A stretch of DNA of 64,000 nucleotides from Sambucus nigra. Lineage: Eukaryota; Streptophyta; Magnoliopsida; Dipsacales; Adoxaceae. The notes below the pieces were generated by a model that was not told where the DNA came from, did no database searches, and was given only the letters and a program-made list of their open reading frames with translations. Location: assembly GCA_949130495.1 (NCBI GenBank), contig OX422219.1, positions 267,019,111-267,083,110 of the forward strand, written 5' to 3'. Positions 1 through 10,177 of the stretch are shown here, one piece after another. A program made the position numbers and the translations under genes. The stretch's first letter is position 1. Each line of letters begins with the position of its first letter.

Positions 1-727
1 GCTAGTGGTATGGGTCGTTATAGATGGATACTTACGTTAGGAGTGCAAAGTTAGACGAGAGGTGAGAATATCATGTGAGTGCACGTCCTAACATGTACTT
101 GCATTTAATGTTTTAAATGTTTTTAAAGAACTTGCAGGTTTTTAAAATATAACTCCACATTCGGGCTCTGACCCGTTTGCTTTTCAAATCTATTTTCTTT
201 GTAAAACCATTTTAGGTGCCCAGCCACAAGGACACCAAGCATAGGATACTCATTCAGGTGACGAGCTGTAGCTGTTTGTGGAAGCTACAGAGATCTGCTT
301 GTAGACGCTTCCATCTTTTGGATTCCAGAGTCACTATCTATCAGTTGTAGGGCATGTTGCCCGTTTCTATTAGAGACATCTTTTACATTTCAGTTTTCAG
401 ACTTTGATTTGTATGGTTTTAGTATTCGGTTATTTATTTCAGTTATGGGATTGTAGTGAGGAGTTTTCCTCCAGACTTTATTTACACTATGTGATGATTA
501 TTCGTTTTACTTCAGTATGGTGAATGGTGTTATTTATTTCTTCATTACACTTGTTGCATGTTAATCAGACTTAAAGTAAAATTTGGCAACTTACTTTTTA
601 AATACTAGGTGGTTAGTAATCTTTAAAATGTTTTCGACAGTGATGCTATTAACTGAGCCAACTTGGCATTTTGAATTAATTTAATAAAGGAGTAGCTACC
701 CGGTATTTAATTAGTCTTGGTGTCACA
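1..727 (+). repeat. 5' LTR of Tekay-1, 3' part only
   Basis: Nearly identical to positions about 7822-8549 of the 3' LTR. It ends TGTCACA at 727, directly before the primer-binding site. About 2.2 kb of this LTR should lie left of the window. Confidence 0.95.
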
Positions 728-729
728 GG

Positions 730-741
730 TGGTATCAGAGC
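730..741 (+). other. Primer-binding site, initiator tRNA-Met type
   Basis: TGGTATCAGAGC, the standard plant initiator tRNA-Met complement, starts two bases after the LTR end. It primes minus-strand DNA synthesis. The same site is found inverted at 25822-25833 in Tekay-3. Confidence 0.95.
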
Positions 742-908
742 ATCAGGTTCTAGTGTCCTTTAGGATCTGTACGGCTATTATGTTTCCGCTACGTTTCTTT
801 GATATAGAGCCCTATATTTTAGGACTGTTGTACTCTTTTGTGTATGCTTCTTTCTTCAGCTATATTAAGTTTATAACCGTGAACTTATAAACTTTGTTCT
901 TATTTCAG

Positions 909-2066
909 ATGCCTCCACGACGTGCACGACGAGTTCCCAGGGATGCAACGCCCGAACCATAGCCCGCTCCAATTCAGGGCATGATGAGCGCCGCTGAGGT
1001 TGCAGCTATAGTAGCCCAAGCGGTAAATGCCGCAATTGCCGTTGTTCAGCAGGCACCACCTCAGGCCCCGGTTGCCGCGCCAGTACAGGCTAATGCATTC
1101 CCGTCTTCTTGGGAGCGTGTACGTGACGCTTTTCAAAAAGCGCATCCCCCAGAGTTTGCAGGTAGCTCAGATGTGGTAGTCTCGAGCCAATGGAGGAAAG
1201 ATATGCAGAGGCACTTAAGGATGCATGAGTGAACTGATGTTCAGAAGCAGGTGCTAGCTACTTTCAAGATAGTTGGATCTGCGCTACAGTGGTGGGAGTC
1301 TATTACCACCATGGAGGAGAGGGACACTCTCACGATTCAGGAGTTCTGGGTGCGGTTCGATCGCAAGTACTTTCCGTCGGCTGTTCATACGGAAATGAGG
1401 AGGAAGCTGATGAGTCTGAGGCAGGAAGGCAAGACAGTGGCCGAGTATGAGGCCGAGTTCACTAATCTGTTGAATATCGTTCCAGACAAGATACCAACAG
1501 AGAAGAAGAAGATTGAGAAGTTCACCGACGGGTTGAATTGGAGAATCCGTAAGCATCTGCTAGGGAACCTATCATTGGCCACGTATTCTGATGTGGTTAA
1601 CGCTGCATTGTTACACTGCCAGGACCACCATTTTCATATGGCAGAGGGCAAGAGGTCGGGAGAGTCTAGCCATCAGAGCAGGACTGGAGGACATGGTGCC
1701 AGCGGGGCACAATCTGGTCAGAGGAAGAGTCAGAATGAGCAGGGCTCCCAGCAGGGGGATAATAAGAGGTTCCGATCAGGGAACTACAGACAGGGACAGG
1801 GAGGTTTCCGTCAGGGCCATCAGGGTCCAAACGGCCATCAGGGCCAACAGGGGCAGAATGGGCAGCAATTTCACTAGGGCCAGCAGGGCCAAGGGAGGAA
1901 TGGTAACGGCCACCAGGGTCGGGGATAGCAGGGACATAGGGGAGGGAACTTCCCAGGGAAGTGTTTCGTTTGTGGCAAGACTGGCCATAAGCGACATGAT
2001 TGTCCTGATAGGGGCAGGGCCCCAGAGCAGCAGCAGCAGGGTGCTCGCCAGGAGCCACAGAGACCT
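909..2066 (+). pseudogene. gag: gag part of the Tekay-1 polyprotein, broken by stops
   Basis: Capsid/nucleocapsid region of the polyprotein. The ATG at 909 opens a basic N-terminus (PPRRARR). It is followed by the retrotransposon gag domain (around 1250-1620, with WW near 1290 and a 'FWVRFDRKYFP' stretch), a Q/G-rich linker made of QGQ/GHQ repeats, and a CCHC zinc knuckle (C-x2-C-x4-H-x4-C, around 1965-2010). One frame is kept throughout, but it is cut by stops at 960 (TAG), 1230 (TGA), 1875 (TAG) and 1926 (TAG). All four look like single changes at CAG or CGA codons. No frameshift is seen. The frame continues directly into the protease at 2067. Confidence 0.9.
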
Positions 2067-5000
2067 ATGTTTCCCGCCGCTCTTCCCGCACCGCCACAGA
2101 TGGCAGCATTGCCACCCATTCCAGCAGTCCCAGTTCAGCAGGGGCAGCTACAGTATGGACGTGTCTACAACGTCCACCAGGCTATAGTTCCACAGGCATC
2201 GCCCGCGATCGAGGGTACGTTTCCTATCCATGGAACTATGGGTCGGGTGTTATTTGATACGGGTGCTACACACTGTTTTATAGCTACACACTTCGTGAAA
2301 GCTTTAGGATTGTTAGCTATGGCAGAGAGCACTGTGACGTGTGTCGACTCACCTTTGGGGAGTGGGTCACTTATATTCTTTATATGTCGGGGAGTGGGAG
2401 TAGGGATTGGTAGTCTGGTATTACCTGCAGATATGTTGGTATTAGATATGCATGTTCACGACGTGATCATGGGTATGGATTGGCTCGTAGCTTATAGGGC
2501 CATGATTGATTGCTTCTGCGGAAGCATTATTTTTGCCATTCCGTGGCAAGAGATGTTTGTAGTGGCGATGCCTCACCCAGAGGGAGGATCGACCGCTCAT
2601 CTGTATTACATAGAGGAGGATACCTCTAAGGAGGTAGTGATTCCTTTAGATTCTATCCCAGTTGTCAGGGAGTATTCAGATGTGTTTCAGGAGATACCAG
2701 GCTTACCACCCAGTCGAGAGATAGACTTCGTTATAGATTTGCTACCCGGTACGAGACCTATAGCACGCGCACCGTACCGTATGGCTCCAGCGGAGATGCG
2801 AGAGCTACGGGATCAGATAGAGCAGCTGTTAGGTCAGGGCTTTATTCGCAGGAGTACCTCACCTTGGGGCGCTCTAGTTTTGTTTGTGAAGAAGAGGGAC
2901 GGTTCACTGAGATTGTGTGTGGACTACCGAGAGTTGAATAAGGTCACGATACGGAATAAGTATCTGTTGCCTCGAATCGATGACTTATTCGACCAGTTGA
3001 GAGGAGCTTCTTTCTTCTCGAAGATTGACTTGAGATCGGGATACCATCAGTTGCGTATCAGGGAGGAGGATGTCTCTAAGACTCCATTCTTATCGAGATA
3101 TGGTTCTTACGAGTTTCGAGTTATGCCTTTCGGTTTGACCAACGCTCCAGCTGTGTTTATGGACTTGATGAATAGAGTGTTCAGGGATTTTATAGATCAG
3201 TTTGTCATTGTATTCATTGATGAAATTCTGGTTTACTCTCAGACGGAGGAGGAGCACGCCGAGCATTTGAGGCAGGTTTTGCAGACGCTTCGTCAGAACG
3301 AGTTGTATGCAAAATATGAGAAGTGCGGATTTTGGCTGAAGGAAGTCCAGTTTTTGGGACATATTATTTCCGACCGGGGAATATCTGTTGATCCGGGGAA
3401 GGTATTGGTGGTGAGGGAGTGGGGATAGCCCACGACACCGACTGAGATTCGTAGTTTCTTGGGTCTAGTAGGATACTACAGGAGGTTTATTCGGGGTTTC
3501 TCGGAGATAGCAGGTCCTTTGACACATCTTACTCGTAAGGGTGTGCCATACATCTGGAGTGATGCCTGTCAGTTGGCATTCGATGAATTGAAGGACAAAT
3601 TGACCTCAGCACCTGTGTTAGCATTGCCGAGACCGGGAGTTGAGTATTTGGTTTACACCGATGCGTCTTTGCAAGGACTTGGAGGTGTAATGCAGCAGGA
3701 GAGACAGGCCATAGCTTATACTTCCCGTAAGCTTAAACCTCATGAGAAGAATTACCCCACGCATGATTTGGAGTTGGCAGCAGTAGTATTTGCCCTACGG
3801 ATTTGGAGGCACTATCTTTTGGGGGAAAAGTTCCAACTTTTCACGGACCACAAGTCCCTACAGTACCTGTTCACGCAGAAAGAGTTGAATATGCGGCAAC
3901 GTAGGTGCCTTGAGTTTGTGAAAGACTACCAGTTCGACATCCAGTACCACCCGGGTAAAGCTAACATGGTAGCAGACGCGTTGAGCCGTAGGCCAGCAGA
4001 TGAGGTGGCAGAGGTGTGGAAGGCAAAGTGGAAGGAATTGGGGCACCAGGATGCAGTGGCCTGATCTTTCATGTCTGTGATGACTGTTACACTGCAGATT
4101 GTCATGAAGGTAGTACGGGCACAGGCTAATGACTCGTTCTTTCAGGAGCAGATAGTTCGATTACTAGCAGAGGGAGCCGAATCCTATACCGTTAACTCAG
4201 ACGGGGGATTACACTTCAATGGGAGATTGGTAGTTCCGGAAGGGGAGGAATTGTGATACGAGGTGATGGCAGAGTCGCACGGCTCACGGTTCTAGGTACA
4301 TCCCGGAGGGGACAAAATGTACCAAGACATGAGATGACAGTATTGGTGGAGCGGTATGAAGAGAGATATCGCTGAGTTTGTCTCAAAATGCGCCACTTGT
4401 CAGCTTGTAAAAGTGGATCATCAGAGACCATCAGGATTATTACCGCCGTTGGAGGTTCCGGTATGGATGTGGGAGAGCATATCCATGGACTTTATCACGG
4501 GGTTGCCTACGTCGCAGAGGGGTCACGACTCCGTTTGGGTAATTGTGGACAGGTTGTCCAAAGTCGCTCACTTTTTACCCGTAAGGACTGACTACTTTAC
4601 GGGACAGTATGCCCAGCTCTTCATTTCAGAGATTGTGAGACTTCACGGTGTGCCCTTAAATATCGTGTCTGACAGAGACAAGATATTTGTTTCGAGGTTT
4701 TGGGAGAGTTTCCAGGAGGCCATGGGCACGGAATTGCGGTTGAGTACGGCTTATCATCCGCAGACTGATGGGAAGACTGAGCGCACAAATCAGATGTTGG
4801 AAGACATGCTACGCATGTGCATTATTGACTTCGGGGGTGGATGGTAGCAGTACCTTCCACTGGTGGAGTTTGCTTACAATAACTCCTATCAGTTCACTAT
4901 TGGCATGGCTCCATTTGAGGCACTGTACGGTAGGCCTTGTCGTTCCCCAGCATGTTGGCTAGAGGTGGGGGACAACAAACTACTTGGACCGAAAGTGATT

Positions 5001-5543
5001 CAGGATACTTCGACAAGGATTGAGTCGATTCGGAGTCGCATTCGGGTAGCTCAAGACAGGCAGAAGAGTTATGCTGATGCGAAGAGGTTTTTCAGAGAGT
5101 TCCAAGTGGGGGACCAGGTTTTGCTCAGGGAATCTCCTATGAAGGGGATTATGCGTTTCGGGAAGAAGGAGAAGTTGGCACCGAGGTATGTGGGGCCATT
5201 TCCTATTATTGAGCGGATCGGACCGGTTGCGTATAGACTCGGACTACGGGAGCATTTGCATCGGATTCACGATGTGTTCCATATTTCCTCGCTGAGGAAA
5301 TACCTTAGAGATAATTTGGCTCATTCTCACATTGCTGTGGAGGACATCGATCTCCAGCCGGATAGCTCCTACGAGGAAGGGCCAATTGCTATTTTGGACC
5401 GAAGCGAGAGGAAACTGCGGTCAAAGATAGTCCCGTTAGTGCGTGTTCAGTGGCGACATCACAATGTCGAGGAGTCCACATGGGAGCGCGAGGATGAGAT
5501 GCGCAATCGTTATCCAGAGCTGTTTTTAGCAGGTACTTTCTAG
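2067..5543 (+). pseudogene. pol: pol part of Tekay-1: protease, RT, RNase H, integrase, chromodomain
   Basis: Same frame as gag. Aspartic protease has DTGATH at 2256. Reverse transcriptase covers about 2760-3260, with '[14 protein letters not shown]' and 'MPFGLTNAP'. The catalytic box normally reads F-I-D-D in this family but here reads F-I-D-E (GAA at 3222-3224), so a metal-binding aspartate is lost. RNase H covers about 3630-3990 ('YTDAS', '[16 protein letters not shown]', 'TDHKSL'). Integrase has a zinc region near 4380-4410 and a D,D-35-E core ('SMDFITGLP', 'VSDRDKIF', 'DGKTERTN'). The C-terminal chromodomain lies near 5380-5535 ('ILDRSERKLR', 'VQWRHHNVEESTWE'), which in chromoviruses steers integration to heterochromatin. 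Stops at 3426, 4062, 4254, 4293, 4335 and 4845 break it. There is no frameshift. Confidence 0.93.
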
Positions 5544-5571
5544 TTTCGAATTTCGGGACGAAATTCAGTTA

Positions 5572-5585
5572 TTAGGGGGGAAGTA
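5572..5585 (+). other. Polypurine tract of Tekay-1
   Basis: TTAGGGGGGAAGTA lies immediately before the 3' LTR TG; it is the plus-strand primer site. The same tract occurs inverted at 21806-21819 in Tekay-3. Confidence 0.85.
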
Positions 5586-8549
5586 TGTAATACCCCGTAT
5601 TTTTGGCTATATTTATTTTTGGGATTAATTAATTAAATGCGTATAAATTGAAAATTTATCCGGGTTATAAATACTAATGAGATGCGAGTTGCTATTTGAT
5701 TATGTGCATATATGATTATATATGAATTTGGAATTATGAAATTTGTCGTGAGATTTATATACGGCAATTTGGAAATTTTATTGAGACGCGTGGGACTGCC
5801 GCGTCACCGTGAAATATTTTGATAATAAAAGTGAATTTAAAATCTATAATCCGTATGGTCGTTTTGAGTGCGCCAACGCGTCTGGAAGGGTCGAGATAGT
5901 CAGAAAACACTAGCCGGGGATATAATTTGGGTCCCGGGATATTTTTAGGCCACACCGGCAACTTAAAGGGTATTTTGGTAATTTTACATTTTGAGGAATT
6001 AAAAGTGACGAAAATTGGTTAATTAAATCTGATGTGGATTTGACCCACTAAGCCTATAACCAACCCATATTAACCTAGAAGGCTACGTAGGTTATCATTT
6101 AGGTTTTCTAAGCTCCCCAAATCAAACCCTAGCCACCTTAAGCCACCATTGGAGAAGGAGCTTGGAGAGAGGAAATTCTGCAGAAAAACTTCATTAAACC
6201 TACACCAAAATTAGAAATCAAACCAAGGCAAGTTATTTAAGTTACATTCCATAAGCAGTGAATGCTTCTTCCATGTTAGAAACTTTGATAATCAATCTTA
6301 TATAAGAGTTAAAAGAAAACCCATGAAATTGGAAGTTATTATTTAATTTTGGGATAGGTTGGCATGTAGAAACAGTTTGAAGATTGAATTCAGCAATTTT
6401 ATATCTATGTGATGTATAAACGGATAAAAATCTGGGAAATTATGATGAGAAGAATCTAGGGTTTATGTTCTTGAAGAAAATTAGGAAATAATGTAGAAAT
6501 TTGTGATTTATTGATGTTTAGAAGGTATTAAACCCTTAAAAGATGTTAGCATATCTCCTTAGTATGTTTGAGGATGGTTAGAGAACTTAATACATTGTTG
6601 GAACGAATTTTAGAAGAGATTTGAGGAGTAAAAATGGATAAAGACGAATTGGGGAAAAATCTGGGCCGAAACTGGTCAGTCGTTAGAAGCAACCCCCAAG
6701 TCGTTCGAACGAGCTCGTTCGAACGAGCTTCTAACGAGTTGACCAGTCTCTTCTAACGAGGGGTAGTTTCATTCGATATCTCGTTCGAACGAGATATCGT
6801 TAGAAGGTACAGTTCGTTCGAACAAACTGGGATCTCGTTCGAACAGTCTCGTTCGAACGAGACTTCTAACGAGTTGACAGAAGGATCTCGTTCGAACGAG
6901 ACTTCTAACGAGTTGACAGTTTGGTCCTTTTTGGACTGTTTTGATTTTTGGAGTCCCATAAACTTGTTCGAGGATATAGATAACCTTCCTTTGATGATGA
7001 AAGGATAGATTTGGGACTTTTGGGTTATTACGAGGAGTAAATTTATGTACAAGAGATTTAATTCAATGAACCATTTGGGTTGAGACGTGAGTGTTTACTA
7101 CTATGAGAGTAAATTATGGCGCGTAGGATTACAAACCGGAATAGTATAAAGTGTGATAATTATAAGTTAGTACGAGAATGAGTATAGTACTACGATTAAA
7201 CTACGGTATTACTAAGACGTGTGTTTACTTAGTATTGGTATATGAATTGTATGTATGACATACCTACCATACTTGCTATCACGGGAGGTTTACGTTCGCT
7301 TAGGGCCCTCTAATCCTTGTGTTGCCCAGATTTAGACTGGTTACCTCGATGAACATAGGTCATAGAAAGACTTATTGGGATATTAATAAGTCCGCTGATC
7401 GTGGGAGCCTAGGTATGTGCGTGACCCATGTGATGTGACTGTGTTCGCCTCCATTGCTTGTGATTTTGTTATCTGTGAACTATTCCTGAGAGATTCGGAA
7501 TATGTAATCCTTATGTACGTGATGTACCGAGATGGATAGCAGAGTATGTGTGCACCGCATCTTAGTTCTCGGGGTGCTTGTATCGTATATTTATGATGTG
7601 AATAATATACACTTAATTAATGAGAACCTTTATGTTAATGATGTGACTATAATTACGGTATTGTTTCGAGAACTATAACAAGTTAACTGATAAAATATAT
7701 ATTGCATATTGAACATCTGAGTTACGTTAAACCCCTATTTCTTTATGAGTGTGATAATGTTAATGGAACCGAGTAATATGGGTAGGACCTTTGGCAGTCT
7801 AGCTAGTTATGTTGTCACTTAGCTAGTGGTATGGGTCGTTATAGATGGGTACTTACGTTAGGAGTGCACAGTTAAACGAGAGGTGAGAATATCATGTGAG
7901 TTCACGTCCTAACATGTACTTTGCATTTAATGTTTTAAATGTTTTTAAAGCACTTGCAGGTTTTTAAAATATAACTCCACATTCGGGCTCTGACCCGTTT
8001 GCTTTTCAAATCTATTTTCTTTGTAAAACCATTTTAGGTTCCTAGCCACAAGGACACCAAGCATAGGATACTCATTCAGGTGACGAGCTGTAGCTGTTTG
8101 TGGAAGCTACAGGGATTTGCTTGTAGACGCTTCCATCTTTTGGATTCCAGAGTCACTATCTATCAGTTGTAGGGCATGTTGCCCGTTTCTATTAGAGACA
8201 TCTTTTACATTTCAGTTTTCAGACTTTGATTTGTATGGTTTTAGTATTCGGTTATTTATTTCAGTTATGGGATTGTAGTGAGGAGTTTTCCTCCAGACTT
8301 TATTTACACTATGTGACGATTATTCGTTTTACTTCAGTATGGTGAATGGTGTTATTTATTTCTTCATTACACTTGTTGCATGTTAATCAGACTTAAAGTA
8401 AAATTTGGCAACTTACTTTTTAAATACTAGGTGGTTAGTAATCTTTAAAATGTTTTCGACAGTGATGCTATTAACTGAGCCAACTTGGCATTTTGAATTA
8501 ATTTAATAAAGGAGTAGCTACCCGGTATTTAATTAGTTGGGGTGTCACA
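5586..8549 (+). repeat. 3' LTR of Tekay-1 (2964 bp)
   Basis: Starts TGTAATACCCCG and ends GGTGTCACA, with TG..CA termini. Its last 727 bases match positions 1-727. It holds the TCGTTCGAACGA palindrome cluster at 6701-6899. Its order of conserved blocks is shared with the LTRs of Tekay-3, in reverse at 18930-21805 and 25836-28714, for example the 'TCACGGGAGGTTTACGTTCG' block near 7280, so the two are related subfamilies. Confidence 0.95.
6701..6899 (+). repeat. Palindrome cluster TCGTTCGAACGA in the Tekay-1 LTR
   Basis: Five perfect copies of the 12-bp palindrome at 6701, 6715, 6781, 6849 and 6888, plus imperfect copies near 6813 and 6834. Between them recurs CTTCTAACGAGTTGAC and its complement. 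The cluster lies about 1.1 kb into the LTR. Related clusters sit in both Tekay-3 LTRs. Confidence 0.95.
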
Positions 8550-8555
8550 CGTGAC

Positions 8556-8603
8556 AATTCTTGTCACGGTCAATGACCTTGACACGACCGTGATAACTTT
8601 TCC
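8556..8603 (+). repeat. Left subterminal repeats of the CACTA element
   Basis: 'TTGTCACGGTCAATGACCTT' and 'GACACGACCGTGAT' units are the same as those in the right array at 14610-14896. In En/Spm elements such repeats bind the TNPA-type protein. Only one or two units remain beside the Tekay-1 junction. Confidence 0.85.
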
Positions 8604-8654
8604 GCAAAAACCCTTTCCCCCTTCTTTTTTCCCTCCCACCATTCCCTCCCTCGC

Positions 8655-8770
8655 TCTCTCTCTCTCAGGTCCAATTTCTCTCTCTCTCTCTCTCTCTCTT
8701 CCATTCATATATATATTTGTCTGTATATTTATGTGTGTATGTGTATATATATATGTGTGTATGTGTGTGC
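8655..8770 (+). repeat. (TC)n, (TA)n and (GT)n microsatellites
   Basis: Runs of CTCTCT (about 8655-8700), ATATAT and GTGTAT/GTGTGC lead straight into the G-rich tract. No coding sense. Confidence 0.9.
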
Positions 8771-9146
8771 GTGTGTGGGGGGTGGGGCAGGGTGGGGGGG
8801 GGGGGTGGAGAGGGGCAGGGGGTGGGGCGGGGTGGGGCAGGGTGGGGGGGGTGGTGGAGAGGGGCAGGGGGTGGGGCGGGGTGGGGCAGGGTGGGGGAGG
8901 GGGTGGTGGAAGGGGCAGGGGGTGGGGTGGGGTAGGGTGGGGGAGGTGGTGGTGAAGGGGTGGCAGGGGGTGGGGAGGGATGGGGCAGGGTGGGGGAGGG
9001 GTGGTGGAGGGGGAAGGGGGTGGGGTGGGGTGGGGTGCGGTGTGTGTGTGTGTGTGTGGTGTGTTTTGGGGGAGGGTGGAGGGGGGGGGTGGAGGGGGGC
9101 AGGGGTGGGGCGGGGTGGGGCAGGGTGGGGGAGGGGGTGGTGTCGT
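8771..9146 (+). repeat. G-rich minisatellite with quadruplex-type runs
   Basis: About 375 bases made almost wholly of GGGG-rich units of the types GGGGCAGGGGGTGGGG and GGTGGGGCAGGGTGGGGG, with one GT interruption near 9038-9060. Dozens of runs of three or more G lie on the plus strand, which is the coding strand of the downstream TNP2. The proline- or glycine-rich ORFs it produces are composition artefacts. Confidence 0.95.
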
Positions 9147-9553
9147 TTTCCATAATTTTAGCATTAGTAAACATAGGATAAAAATATCTGATTAATTACT
9201 AGGTTAAATTAAATTAAATTAATTTTAGTGCTTAAATATTATTAAATGGTTTTGAATTTTTTAAATATTATTAAATGGTTTTTAAGTGTGGGAATGGGTG
9301 TGTAGTGTAGTGGATTCCACCATATTCTGTTATGTCTTCTTTACTAACTAGAATCTTGTTGCAGATAGGATTCCCTTTAGGGTCTTACGTCTTGAATTAA
9401 TCTGAGGGGGTGGGGGTGGGTGGGGTTTTGAATATTATTTACATTCAAAATAAATAATTGATAATAGTTGGATAATAATTGGATAATAATTGTTTTTATA
9501 CCTATAGAACATCTTAGATAGTGTGTGTGTGTGTGTGTGTATGTGGTCAATAC

Positions 9554-9643
9554 ATGAATTTATTTTTGTATTTGAATTATCCCATGAATTTATTTTTGTA
9601 TTTGAATTATCCCATGAATTTATTTTTGTATTTTAATTAATCC
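9554..9643 (+). repeat. 30-bp tandem repeat, three copies
   Basis: Unit ATGAATTTATTTTTGTATTT plus GAATTATCCC, at 9554, 9584 and 9614; the third copy is slightly diverged. It follows a (GT)n run at about 9521-9540. Confidence 0.95.
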
Positions 9644-9834
9644 ATTAGATGAAACATACTTGAAATTAAATATAGTGCGCATAGATACTAGAATTCTAGT
9701 TCTTATGCGTACGCATTCAATAACCCTTAGACCCGTTCGAGAGTCATTACCCCTGTAATGAGATCTCTCGAATTGTCCCGTTTGGACAGTTTGAGACTGT
9801 ATAATTTTTGTATAGTATTCTTATTGGCTTAAAG

Positions 9835-10018
9835 TTGTTACTTTTGGAGGAAGTTCTGCAGTCGTATCTTAATGTTCTCTGGGTACATACTAGATTGACA
9901 AGTGTGACTGTTATTTTAATTGACCAATTGAAATAACACTCACACCTGCCAATCTACGTCGTGTACTTGGAGAACTAAGGGAATATGCTGTCGAATTTTT
10001 TTCAAATCGTAACAATGT
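9835..10018. repeat. Foldback upstream of the transposase gene
   Basis: The core arms 9892-9922 and 9925-9955 are complementary at most positions (AGATTGACAAGTGTGA against TCACACCTGCCAATCT). Pairing continues outward, with mismatches, to roughly 9835 (GTTGTTAC) and 10018 (GTAACAAT), and perhaps further. This could be a degenerate MITE or a hairpin in the TNP2 5' region. Confidence 0.75.
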
Positions 10019-10177
10019 GCATGAGCTGTTAAGTATATTACAGAAAAATGCATTCTTGAATGGGATAGGACCACATACCCTTTAATAGGATAATTAAATG
10101 ATGGGATAATTAAAAAAAACATACTATAAATCTAAGTTTTGTTTACCTTTAATAGGTGTTTAGTTGTGGTAGATGTG

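Larger units (their letters stand above)
1..8549 (+). mobile_element. Tekay-1: Tekay/Del-like chromovirus, left end cut by the window
   Basis: LTR retrotransposon of the Ty3/gypsy superfamily. Seen directly: a direct repeat shared by the first 727 bases and the last 727 bases of the element, a primer-binding site complementary to initiator tRNA-Met right after the left LTR, one gag-pol reading frame ending in a chromodomain, a purine tract, and a 3' LTR that begins TGTAATACCCCG and ends TGTCACA. The order PR-RT-RNaseH-INT-chromodomain and the ~3 kb LTR fit the Tekay (Del) chromovirus lineage. The two LTR parts differ at roughly 13-15 places in 727 bases by eye (about 2%), so the insertion is fairly young. 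It is dead: ten in-frame stops and an altered RT active site. The right flank is CACTA subterminal DNA. Confidence 0.93.

Noticed and set aside
1591..2187. 198-codon plus-strand ORF over the gag linker and zinc knuckle, in another frame
   Set aside because: The zinc knuckle and protease read in the 909/2067 frame; this frame gives only Arg/Gly-rich shadow sequence.
6701..6899. Heat-shock elements suggested by TTC/GAA words in the palindromes
   Set aside because: A heat-shock element needs GAA and TTC spaced by two bases; here they abut as TTCGAA, so the motif does not fit.
6701..6899. CRISPR-like repeat/spacer array
   Set aside because: Repeats are palindromic words of 12 bp with irregular spacing inside a plant LTR; spacers are not unique and the genome is eukaryotic.
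6753..7052. 99-codon minus-strand ORF with NSLEVSFER repeats in the Tekay-1 LTR; similar ORFs at 20555-20782, 27311-27690
   Set aside because: Produced by the TCGTTCGAACGA palindrome cluster; the repeated peptide words just mirror the DNA repeats and there is no conserved start or end.
8529..9195. Long ORFs on both strands across the G-rich tract (Pro/Thr-rich or Gly/Val/Trp-rich, up to 211 codons)
   Set aside because: They follow from base composition of the minisatellite; every frame is open there and none shows protein-like sequence.
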